Assembly: GCA_963920765.1 (NCBI GenBank)
Contig: OY987245.1
Span: forward strand, 13,904,727 to 13,968,726
Source of the DNA: Ulota crispa
Lineage: Eukaryota > Streptophyta > Bryopsida > Orthotrichales > Orthotrichaceae
Direction: 5' to 3'
Length of the DNA stretch: 64,000 nucleotides
Shown here: positions 24,908 to 34,390 of the stretch, piece after piece
Position numbering within the stretch: position 1 is the stretch's first letter
Layout of the letters: every line of letters begins with the position of its first letter
Notes under the pieces: model-generated
Seen by the model: the letters and a program-made list of their open reading frames with translations, nothing else
Database searches by the model: none
What the model was told of the DNA's origin: nothing
Translations under genes and position numbers: made by a program

Positions 24908-25228
24908 GAGCATCTCCTACAGCATGCCTAATTTTCAGGCCCTGGCCCTTTCCGGATGGAAAACAACTAATTCTAGAGGTGTTGGCCTCTACATTTACCT
25001 TCCCCCTTCAAATAAGCCATATTTAAAAAGGGCCTCTAAACCCTCTACAAGCTATATTTTCTGGTGATCATAACTTACTTTATTGTTTTTGGAAGTTCTT
25101 TAACTTGTAATTGGTTGGCACTATACTTAATGGGTTGCACTGTTGGGGATACAAGTGACCATTCCCTCTAATATAGATAGAGAGGAATTGAAGGGACCTA
25201 GACATTTAGAGGGTTGCAGGAGATGCTC
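24908..25228. mobile_element. Tourist-like MITE with TTA target duplication, copy 2
   Basis: Ends are GAGCATCTCCTACAGCATGC and, inverted, GAGCATCTCCTGCAACCCTC. TTA flanks both sides (24905-24907 and 25229-25231), so the left TTA is shared with the neighbouring element. GAGCATCTCC is a terminus frequently seen on plant Tourist-type MITEs. Confidence 0.8.
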
Positions 25229-25439
25229 TTATCCGATGCCCAAATCCGATGCCCAAGGGTAAACTATACTTTCTTGGTTATCGATGTTGCACTAGTAGAA
25301 AACTCCTTCCAAAACAACAGAAAATCAACAGTTTCTTGTTGATTTGGGCACTTGCCCACGCTAATTGACTAATTTAACAGAATTCTGTAACAAACTAAAT
25401 ACGTTCTGTTGATTTGGACACCATTATCTAAATCAACAG

Positions 25440-26270
25440 AAATTTTGAAATCTTTTGAAGATCTTTTGGGAATTTTTTGTGAATCTTTAAGAATCTTCAA
25501 GAATCTTTTGAGAATCATTGAGAATCTTTTCAAGATTTTTAAGAATATTTAAGAATCTTTTCGAGATTTTAGAATTTTTGAGAATCTTTTAGAAATCTTC
25601 ATGAATCTTTGGAAATCTTTCGGAATCTTTTCAAGTTTTTTTGGAATCTTTGAGAATGTTTGAGAACAATTGAGAATCTTTGAGAATCTTTTGGAATCTT
25701 TGGAAATCTTTTCAAGTTTTTTTGGAATCTTTGAGAATGTTTGAGAAAATTAAGAATCTTTGAGAATCTTTTTGGAATCTTCAAGAATCTTTGGAAATCT
25801 TTGGGAATCTTTTCAAGTTTTTTTGGAATCTTTGAGAATGTTTGAGAAAAATTGAGAATCTTTGAGAATCTTTGAGAATCTTTTGGAATCTTTGGGAATC
25901 TTTTCAAGTTTTTTGGAATCTTTGAGAATGTTTGAGAACAATTGAAAATCTTTGAAAATCTTTGAGAATCTTTGAGAATCTTTTAGGAATCTTTGAGAAT
26001 CTTTTAGGAAGATTTGAGAATTCTTGAGAATCTTTGAGAATAGTTTGGAATATTTGAGAATCTTTGGAAATATTCTAGGAATTTTGAATTTTTTTGAGAA
26101 TTTTTGAAAATCTTTATGACTACTCTTGGAATCTTCCTGGAAGCTTTGAGAAGCTTTGAGAATCTTTGGGAATCTTTTGAGAATCTTTTTTGAAATTCAA
26201 AACATCTTTGAAAATCTCTGAGAATTTTCAAGAACCTTTTTGGAATCTTTGAGAATCTTTTTAAAATCTT
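25440..26270. repeat. GAGAATCTTT minisatellite inside the CACTA element
   Basis: About 830 bp consist of degenerate ~9-12-bp units around GAGAATCTTTG and GGAATCTTT. A larger unit is visible between about 25610 and 25960: TTTTCAAGTTTTTTTGGAAT recurs four times with an irregular spacing of roughly 85-125 bp. The long minus-strand ORFs here translate into monotonous KIPKDSQRFSK-type repeats and are by-products of the satellite. Confidence 0.85.
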
Positions 26271-27134
26271 TATGAAATTTGTTAAAGTACTTCAAAATAC
26301 TTATAGAAATAAAATCTCTTAGACTGAATTAGAGTCCTTCAGAATCTTTTTGTAAATCATCAAAATACTTTAAAATATTTTTAACAAAAAAACTATCACA
26401 ATAGTTTAGGTTTGTTTTTGAAATCTTTCTAAAATCTTTTTGGACTTCATTAAATTTTTTTGAAGTTTTAAAAAATAAAAGAAGTTTTTGAAAAAAAAGA
26501 ATCTTTTAGAAGTTTGAGTGTACATTGATTTGTTTTATTTTCTTTACTTTTCACAATTTGGTAAGATTTAAACTTAGCAACCTTTAAAGTCAAGTAAAAA
26601 CATGACCATAATAACAAAAAAATTAATAGTTTTCTGTTGATCTCAACACTTTTGGACACAATTTCACTAATTCAACAAAACTTTATATAAAAAGTACAAC
26701 ATTTTGTTGTTTTAAATACCAAAATTTCTTTACAAACAAATATAAAAGATGCTCCTCAATTCTTTGAAGAAATCATATATGTCTCTTAAGGATTAAAAGT
26801 ACCAAAAATATCTTTGTGTTACATGATAACCAAGTGTATAGTTTAATGCAAATTCTTACAAGAAACCAAAGGTGATTTTTACATTTCAAATAACACAAGG
26901 ATATATTTAACATTTCAAAATAGAAGAGTTTTTTTATTAATTTTCCAAAATAATAGGAGTATAATTGATATTCCTACAAAAAATAAAGACTATTTTTTAT
27001 GTTTCACATATTTTCGGCGTAAACTTGATATTTTGAAAGACTTAAAGGGTATTTTTAGTATTTTTCCTTCTATTACTAACCAAATGAATTAAAAAAAAAC
27101 AATCTTATAAAATATTTTTATAAGCTTTAAAAGA

Positions 27135-27549
27135 TGGGAATTGATATGTGTACCACACCCTTCCAATTACTATACCACACCACGAGGTAAATTTTAGATT
27201 TCTACCATCAAAAAGTTGAATTTGAAAATTTTGATTTCGGATTTGGACTTAGAGACCATGGTATTGTCTAGAACCATAAAAAAAGTTGCAATTCAACAAC
27301 ACCCAATGTAAAAGTTTAGTTAGAGAGAAAATTGTTAATTTTACTTTTGTTTGTAAAAAAAGATAAGCTTTTTCATTGGGTGTTGTTCAATTGCAACCTT
27401 TTTTATGGTCCTAGACAATACCATGGTCTCTAAGTCCAAATTTGATTTTAAAATTCTCAAATTCAAATTTTTGATGGTAGAAATCTAAAATTTACCCCGA
27501 GGGTGTGGTACAGTAGTTCAAAGGGTGTGGTTCACATATTAATGCCCTT
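27135..27549. mobile_element. Fold-back element nested in the CACTA transposon
   Basis: Two ~180-bp arms are inverted copies around a centre near 27340. Matching blocks include TAAATTTTAGATTTCTACCA, GACCATGGTATTGTCTAG and AACAACACCCAATG. The outer ends share ATTRATATGTGWACCACACC. A single RNA across it would form a long hairpin. The block around TTGAATTTGAAAATTTTGAT links it to the repeats at 17725 and 43940. Confidence 0.8.
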
Positions 27550-28064
27550 AAAAAGTATCCAAAACTATTCAAAAGTTTATAGAATTTTGATTTTATAATT
27601 GCAAGGATTTAATTTTGTAACTTTTCACGACTTCATGTTATTTGAAGCTACCAAACTATGGAGGCTATTTTAACAAAATAAGGTTCTTTTTACAAAAAAA
27701 CTAGCACTAAATAATAATTATTAATGAACCCAACCTTTGCCTGCAACAATCCTTATGAGATTTGTGAATTCCAAAAAAAATTTATAAACAAACTCAAAAA
27801 GATGGAAATAAACATTTTATTTAAAATTTCTAAACACCTTCTCTGATTTTAGCTCATAACTTTTGATAAAAGAATTTAAATCCAAAAAAAGTTGTTGGAG
27901 ATGAAAGTAAAATACATTTACCAACTATTCATAGTTCTAAGTTTTTTGAAAAAAAGTCCTTTAATGGGCGGAAATAGCCTCCAAAGTCTACTGGATTACT
28001 AAAGACATGAACATTTAATATACAAATAGAATCAAGATATCAATGCATGCATGTGTATTTGCAC

Positions 28065-28160
28065 ATTCTCTAGTGGTTTTTGAGAATGTGTTAAAGTTGT
28101 GGAGTGTGAGAGGAGAGGTGGAGGGTTCAAACCTCGCTACCAGCAGCTGCCCGGGTGTTC
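28065..28160 (+). repeat. Weak tRNA-like (SINE head) signature within the CACTA element
   Basis: TCTCTAGTGGTTTTTGAG could be an A box and GGAGGGTTCAAACCTCGC is a good B box with a short flanking stem (GAGG/CCTC). The ~60-base spacing is longer than in a tRNA gene. It could be a SINE remnant or coincidence. Confidence 0.25.
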
Positions 28161-28775
28161 GAGCAGCTGCCCGTCCCCTAAAAAGTTCACATTTTTGAAA
28201 AATAAAAACAAATTCTATGAAAAAAAAAATTGAAAATTGAAAAGAAATAGAATTGAACAACATAAAATATGTAATAGAAATCAACAACAAATTAACAAAA
28301 AACTGTAAATAATCAACAGAAAATCAACAGAAAAGTACCCTAATCAACTTGACTAAATTCACAAAAAAAATCAACAATTTTTGGTTGAAATTTTGTTGAT
28401 TTTGTGTTGAATTTTCTACTAGTGTTGCCGATATTAGTGATTTTTGATGTTTTCTTCATGACATCGGTTGTTGTCATGCTGTGCGCCACTTGTGAAAGCG
28501 CTCTTCAAGTAATTCTTTTATCTACTACACTATCTCTTTTGCTGTCAATTGCCCAGTCAATCTGCAATGTTACAATCCCGTTACAATCATTACCGCATGT
28601 TTAGTGCAAATACAGTTAACTATTTCCTATTTTCTTTCCATCTTCAATCTCTTGTAGTCCAAGCCCTAGAACGTCGCCACACCGGAATGGTAGCTTGTAT
28701 ATGGATTTCTTTTTGCGTTCAAGCATTGGCATCTATAAAAGGTTACTACCGCTTATCATTCACAAATGAGTTGAT

Positions 28776-29345
28776 TCCCTCTGTCCCATTATAAAGCTTC
28801 AAAAAACTTCTCCAACAGGGATTAATTGTATTTTTAGTCATTATGCTAGTGACAAATGTATTCTAGAATCAATATACCACCTACCAAATATCTGTAATAT
28901 GTTGTCGATTAGACACCCAAACTCCATGCAAAAAGTATCATTTTTGTGCATAGTTTGTGAAGGCTGCCGGCTCCTCCTTATTTTAGTCTTTGCACTAATA
29001 ACGCATGCATTCTAGAATCAATATACCACCTACCAAATATGTGCAAAATCTTGAGCTTTGATGTTGTCATTTGGGTACCCAAATTCCATGCAAAAAGTAC
29101 CATATTTATACATGTTGCTAGCTCCTCATTATTGATAATTTATAGATTAGTAGCAACAATGGTACCTCATATGGGCAAGGCCAAGCTTGTTAGGAGAGGA
29201 ATGCTCTTCAATTGCTTAACTTGCCCCCATGAGATCATTGGATATGACAAACGCTTTCTCAACAATTGAAATTAGCAAAAGGGAGGTTTTTAGTGGGACA
29301 AGAACTATGCCTGATTTGGAGCTTTATATTGGGACAGAGGGAGTA
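28776..29345. mobile_element. Stowaway-like MITE containing a 149-bp tandem duplication
   Basis: The left end reads TTCCCTCTGTCCCATTATAA and the right end, inverted, reads CTCCCTCTGTCCCAATATAA, close to the CTCCCTC ends of Stowaway (Tc1/mariner) MITEs; TA follows the right end. Inside, 28834-28982 and 28983-29131 are two adjacent copies of a 149-bp unit (shared TTCTAGAATCAATATACCAC at 28861 and 29010), diverged but clearly related. Confidence 0.75.
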
Positions 29346-31050
29346 AATTCTTAATGCATGCGTTGAGTGTGATACTTGACAAGACATATTTTGAAAGATG
29401 TGTGGCACTCAAGAAACGTGCTAGTATTTCGTAATAAATGGAGGATAAATAGGTTTGCCCATCACTTGGACACTTGGAAGCCCATGCAACTCACTAAATA
29501 TTTAGATTTCACATGATTTATGTCTTAGAAGCCACTAGTCTGTCTTTTTTCAGTTTCATTGTTGTTGATAGACCCTTTAAAAATGGTTTGTTACAATAAT
29601 TTTTGATGAAAAATACTATAGCAGCACTAAATATTTATATTGTGTGAAATGTCAAGAAATTAGTGAGGGGCATCTAAATGCAATATTCATTGTAGAGCAT
29701 CCGCATCCTTGCACACAACTTGGAGCTCTCCAAAATAGGTGTCTAGGGTGCATCCACAACAACAGGTTCACTCAAACAATGTCCCACCCTTGTCCTCAAG
29801 CAAGTACAAGCAAGCATTGAGGGCATATCTCGTAAGAAAATTGAGGATAAAAAAAAACGAGTATGTAAAATACAACATGTGTAAATCTAATCGATTTACG
29901 GCTTCTTAAAATCTACTCTACAATTTTTTAAATTAAATTTCTATTGTGATTGTTTCTCCAAGTTCTAATGTACTTGAGGCTCATTTCCAAGAGCTCTCAA
30001 CACTATAAAGTGAAGATTTGCAATGGACACTCTAGCACAAAATCTTGAATAGACAAATCATAATCATTCTTTTTCAAAATCAAAATTCTAATACTAAAAT
30101 AAGACTTCAATATGAATAGTTTAAAAAAATAACCACTAAAATTAATCTTCAAGAAAAGTCAGTCATTTCCAAATTGAAATGCAGAGGTGGATAGTTTTGA
30201 TCCCCTTAGGCGGTGAGGGGTTAAGGTGTACAGTACTATACACCAAACAAACTCCTTTTCAAGCAACAAGCCACCCTATCTATGAAATATCTATACTACT
30301 GAGTGGGAGTCTAACCCTCATTGACTTCATGCCCTTTTCTAAAACCTTCTAAATTTTTTTGGTGGAAGTTGAAACCGTAAAAGATGCCTCAAAAATAGAA
30401 CACCAAGCGTCCTCCAACCATGTTTTAAAAAACCAACAAACACCAATTGCCCCCTAGCAAAGTATTAAAAAATAGCATTACAATGAAGGCAATTATTATT
30501 TTTGGTTTCCAAAAAGGACCAAAATGACAATGCATCAAGGTTAGATTTTGAACAAATTTTGAGATATTGATTTCCTATGAAGTACTTTAAAGGATTAGAC
30601 TCTAGACTAGTTGATTTGTGAGATGTTGTTTTTTTGTAGAATTGAATGTTCCATTACTCATACATGTCCAATTCAAGCAAGATATGTGCATGTATAATAG
30701 TCGGTAATATGAAAAAGAAGATTCACTAACATGTGATTAACTACTAGAACCTTCCATTTGTTGATTTTGGACCCGAAGGGAAGAAGGCTTGCATTTAGAG
30801 GAATTGATTAGATAAAGTTTGAGTAAGTGACTTATTTAAAGAGCAACATTACAAGGACAAAGTTTCTTGTAGCATAATTGCTTGTTGGACATAGCATTGC
30901 AAATGATTCACTTCTTGGTATTAACACAACTCCTCAAAAACTCATGCACATGTGGAAATAAAAAATATGTGTTCATTGGCTATGGAATGTAAAAGGAGGT
31001 TTTATTTTAAGAGAAACTACCCTAAGCAAGTTTGAAGAGGTACCTTATTA
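29346..31050. other. Repeat-fragment DNA, including a truncated 'TTAGGTTGCC' MITE
   Basis: About 29450-29690 is a decayed minus-oriented copy of the 'TTAGGTTGCC' MITE (copy C): it retains GTGTGAAATGTCAAGAAATT and ends CATCTAAATGCAATATTCA, but its left terminus is not recognisable. A solitary GAGGGGTTAAGG at 30216-30227 looks like a lone right end of the TTAA family. No gene is seen. Confidence 0.45.
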
Positions 31051-31378
31051 AGAAAATATAAAATTTAATGGATACCCTTGAAATTTGCTATATATTTACA
31101 TAGATACCCTTGGTTTTTCAAAAGTTACACAAATACCCCTTGTCCATAATTTTTAGGGGTTTATTATAGTGTACATGTCACTTCTTTCTCCCTTGTGTGC
31201 AAACGGCTTCTTTTTTGTTCTATTGCACTCCTTGTTTTAACATTGATCATGAAAGAAGTGGCATGCATAATATAACAAACGCTTGAAAATAATGGATCTA
31301 GTATTTGTGTAATTTTTGAAAAACCAGGGATATCTATGTAAATATGACAAATTTCAAGGATATCCATGAAATTTTCCT
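31051..31378. mobile_element. Fold-back MITE, 'GGATACCC' family, copy 1
   Basis: The arms carry TGGATACCCTTGAAATTTGC and, inverted from the right, TGGATATCCTTGAAATTTGT, followed on both sides by TTTACATAGATA and TTTTTCAAAAxTTACACAAATAC-like sequence for about 90 bp. A second copy lies in the intron of the glyoxal oxidase-like gene (48627-48937). Confidence 0.75.
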
Positions 31379-31870
31379 TAAAAAAACAAGTAAGAACAGG
31401 GAAATTTTTTAAGCAATTTTTTTGCCACAACATTATTTCATTTTTACATCGGTTACCGTAACACTAAAAAGAATTGGGTGAAAAAATGATGGAACAACCA
31501 TCTCCCTCCACCATATCCCTCCCAAACAAGCACCAAGTTCACCAAAATTTGGATGAATGTGCACACGTCGACGATTCTGTCCATATTTTCCTGCCCCGAA
31601 GGTGGATGGACAGAGTCAGGACAGAGTCTGGCTTGGCATTCATTCCACGTGGGCGTGGGACGTGACGAAAACGTGACGCTGAACTGACCAGGCTGCCCTC
31701 CAGTTTCGCATCCGTCCTGCGGTACCGCCCTCACCTAGCGTCGCTGCCACCACCACCACGACTGCAACAGTAGCTTCCCAGAATCCCGTTCGGCAGCTTC
31801 CACCACATGCTCCTCCGATGTTTTTTTGTGACAAATTAATTACCACAATACGTAACTCCATTTTCCTGCA
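31379..31870. promoter_or_regulatory. Upstream region of the AP2/ERF-like gene
   Basis: Composition turns GC-richer from about 31550 and repeats disappear, as expected for a promoter-proximal region. ORFs on both strands (31453-31861) look like chance products. No specific operator could be identified. Confidence 0.35.
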
Positions 31871-31877
31871 TATTTAA
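31871..31877 (+). promoter_or_regulatory. TATA-like box for the AP2/ERF-like gene
   Basis: TATTTAA lies just before a CT-rich stretch (31930-31968, TTCTCTCTCTCGAACTC) that resembles plant start-site initiator DNA. Transcription from about 31900 would give a leader of some 1.4 kb before the ATG at 33335 unless it is spliced. Confidence 0.4.
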
Positions 31878-32746
31878 GTCCAGAGCTACATCTCGCTTTC
31901 CTTGCCTTCAGGCGTGATAATTTGGGCATTCTCTCTCTCGAACTCGAACTCGCTCGAGCTCTCTTGAGCATCTTGTGTGCTTCAGTGTGTGTTGGAGCGA
32001 TCCATTGCTTGTTATGCTAGTGCAAGTGCGAGTGAGCTTCAGCTAACAAGCTGCTAGTGAGACGACCTTGGTGCCGAAGTTTGATTCCTGTTTGGAAGTA
32101 GACTACTTTGGAAACTTTTTGTCGGTATTTTTTCTTGATTCACTGTTGATCGCAAACTTCGCTTCCCGTTTCGTGTAGATTTGTATAGTTTGGGTGTAGT
32201 TTTGGTGCACTTGATTTCTGTCATTGTAAAATTGGGTTAATTGTGTTGAAGGTGACCTACACCGGAACCCACGTTTCACTCACTCCAGAGCAAATCATTC
32301 GAACATTGTTTCTTATTTTGAGAGGGAGAGAACTGAGAAGGCTGACAAGAAAGAAGAAAGAAGAAGGGTGTTGTTTTGAGATAATTGAGGCAGGAAGCAT
32401 TTGGAGTTAAGAGATTGTGAACAGTATTACCTCGAATGTGAGCAATTGGAGAGATTGTTGAGCTTGGCTAAGGTCGCTTGCCCAATTGTCGGTATTCGCA
32501 TTTTGCGTGTCGTGCGCACTTGAGCGCTCTGTTTGGAGCCATTTTGCGTTACTCGATCATTTCAGCGAGCTGGATCATCCAAGGAAGTCGAGGGACCCTG
32601 AAAGCGACCCTTTTGCGAAGCTCCCAAACTGGTTCACAACGTAGCCCTAGAAGAGTTTCGAAGTTAGTTAGTTAGGAGGGGTGAGCTTTGTTTGAATGGG
32701 TTCTTCTCGACCGTAACCCGGATACTTAAACGACTGAGATCTTAAG

Positions 32747-32830
32747 ATGTCCGCCAAGGAGGGAGCGCTTCTCAGCAGTACCGGCAAGAACCTCTTGGCA
32801 TTCGTGGTGATGAAGACTGGGAACCACTGA
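32747..32830 (+). CDS. Upstream ORF 1 (27 aa) in the AP2/ERF-like leader
   Basis: A small ORF starts at ATG 32747 with A at position -3 and ends TGA 32828-32830. It encodes a 27-residue peptide starting MSAKEGALLSSTGKNLL and ending FVVMKTGNH. It is in the predicted 5' leader, about 500 bases ahead of the main ORF. It may reduce translation of the main ORF, or it may lie in an intron. Its sequence is not one I recognise. Confidence 0.3.
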   Translation: MSAKEGALLSSTGKNLLAFVVMKTGNH

Positions 32831-33105
32831 AACAGCACCCCACAACGTCCCAATTCTCTGTTTCTATAAGATCATTTTCTTCTTTCTTTTCGTTATAATA
32901 GTAGTCACCAGTCATTTTTTTTCTGTTGCTTGTCATTTCCTTCGCAATACTAGTCTCTTTCACAGTCAGTACGGTTCAATCGTGATCAGTCTTCTAACTT
33001 CTGCCCAGCTTGCCAGTTTTAGACAATAAGCAGTAAATTTAGCATACTTCGCGTTAGATAGAGCTTTCCTTGATTCCAAGTTCGCACAGGAGTCGGTGAG
33101 GAACG

Positions 33106-33285
33106 ATGCTGTATGTGACAAACTCAAATAGAACCTCGGTGAAGGATATCCTTATGAGCTTTGCATGCCAGCGGTCTGATGCCTCCTCCCGAATCTGGAA
33201 AAACCTCGGCTTGATAATCTTCCTCCCCGGGTTCATAATTAGAATCACTCCGCCTCCGATTAAGCTGTCAACAACAATCATCTAG
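33106..33285 (+). CDS. Upstream ORF 2 (59 aa) close to the AP2/ERF-like start
   Basis: ATG 33106 opens a 59-codon frame ending TAG 33283-33285, 49 bases before the main ATG. The predicted peptide begins MLYVTNSNRTSVKDILMSF and has a hydrophobic C-terminal half (NLGLIIFLPGFIIRITPPP). The position just ahead of a regulator's start is typical of translation-controlling uORFs; that role is inferred and the peptide is not one I recognise. Confidence 0.35.
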   Translation: MLYVTNSNRTSVKDILMSFACQRSDASSRIWKNLGLIIFLPGFIIRITPPPIKLSTTII

Positions 33286-33334
33286 TGAATTTTTAGTGTG
33301 CAAGCATTAGAGCAATTTGTAGGAGTCGGTCAAC

Positions 33335-34390
33335 ATGCCAGACAAGACGAGTGTTCCTGCGTTCGATCAATGCACCAAATGCGAGGCTGCCTCTAAGAAG
33401 GGCTCAGTGAGTGGGCCATATCCGACGTCCCATGCCGAGGTTTGCTGTTTGTACAAGTTCAACCGACAAGGGCAATCTCCGCTATGCCAGAAAGAAAAGC
33501 ACATGGGTACTGTTACCTGTGACGGTCTTTGTGAGAGTTGTCCATCCAGGTTGAAGTACCGGGCCGCCCCCATTCCTGAGCGTCTAGCTCAAAGTAACAG
33601 GAACGGAGAAGGTTCTAGAGCCTATGCTAAAAGCAATCCAAAGATCTGTGTGAGAGTTGTGCCTCGACAGCGTCGGGGATACAAGAAGGTCACCATTGAG
33701 GTACGCCCACCGAAGTTTAAGAAGAAGCTTTGGTTCGGGACTTACGAGCTTGAGGATGTAGACCGAGCTAAAGACGCCATCAATTACTTTGTGGGATCCG
33801 ATGGTCCGTTCATTCTTGAGGACTCCCCACAGATCTTCCCACAGCATAAGCTCGGGATAGAGTTCCGAGACTTGCTGCCCTCGTGTGACCAGTATATGCA
33901 ATTCGGGCAGAAGAAGATGCTTAAGTGCGCGGTCTTCGCCAGGCAAGTGAAAGCGGTCATCAAAGCTGTCATAGGCAAGAAAAAGGGGCCACAGCTTCGA
34001 CGCCAGAAAGCTTCAGGCAAGAATAGCTGCAACAAAGAGGCGTTCCCCGAACCTGTCATGTCTTGCGCATCGGGTTTGACGTCTCTGCCTTGCGCATCAG
34101 CCATGGTCTGCGAAGACACCTCCGATGTTGCAGGAGCAGCCTACGATGTATGTTCTTCTGAGGCGAATTCTGCGCTTGCAACAGCAGCGCATCTGCCTTC
34201 CTGCGAGATCTTCATGTCATGTCAAGGAGAGATTTCATGGGAATCAAGACAACACGAGTTCCTCAACTTTGACGCATTTTTCCCAGACTTCTGCGTACCT
34301 CAGGACGAGTCGAATCCTGTACGTGAAGGCGAACTGGGAGCGATGACCAACGATGCTTGGTTGTCTGACTTGTGGATGTGCGACTCCTGA
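33335..34390 (+). CDS. Cys-rich protein with a divergent AP2/ERF domain
   Basis: The 351-residue single-exon protein is a likely transcription factor. Residues ~104-165 read as a degenerate AP2/ERF domain: KVTIEVRPPKFKKKLWFGTY then EDVDRAKDAINYF aligns with the family's 'AEIRDP...VWLGTFDTAEEAARAYDAAA' pattern. The usual YRGVRxRPWG start is replaced by VRVVPRQRRGY. The first 70 residues hold eight cysteines (13, 16, 37, 38, 51, 62, 66, 69), including CTKC and CDGLCESC, possibly metal-binding. Lys/Arg stretches (about 199-225) could be a nuclear signal. The C-terminus (FDAFFPDF, DAWLSDLWM) is acidic and aromatic like an activation domain. The ATG has A at -3. Its targets cannot be read from sequence. 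Confidence 0.8.
   Translation: MPDKTSVPAFDQCTKCEAASKKGSVSGPYPTSHAEVCCLYKFNRQGQSPLCQKEKHMGTVTCDGLCESCPSRLKYRAAPIPERLAQSNRNGEGSRAYAKSNPKICVRVVPRQRRGYKKVTIEVRPPKFKKKLWFGTYELEDVDRAKDAINYFVGSDGPFILEDSPQIFPQHKLGIEFRDLLPSCDQYMQFGQKKMLKCAVFARQVKAVIKAVIGKKKGPQLRRQKASGKNSCNKEAFPEPVMSCASGLTSLPCASAMVCEDTSDVAGAAYDVCSSEANSALATAAHLPSCEIFMSCQGEISWESRQHEFLNFDAFFPDFCVPQDESNPVREGELGAMTNDAWLSDLWMCDS

Larger units (their letters stand above)
25291..28424. mobile_element. Non-autonomous CACTA (En/Spm) transposon, complete
   Basis: The left end is CACTAGTAGAAAACTCC and the right end, inverted, is CACTAGTAGAAAATTC, the classic CACTA terminus. The 3-bp duplication TTG flanks both ends (25288-25290 and 28425-28427). 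Subterminal motifs AATCAACAGAA recur near both ends (about 25320, 25430, 28313, 28325), like the subterminal binding sites of this superfamily. The 3134-bp interior has no transposase; it holds a minisatellite (25440-26270), a long fold-back element (27135-27549) and a weak tRNA-like box pair (28065-28160). It must rely on an autonomous relative elsewhere. Confidence 0.9.

Noticed and set aside
25599-26231. Minus-strand ORFs translating to KIPKDSQRFSK repeats
   Set aside because: Open only because the satellite unit lacks stops in that frame.
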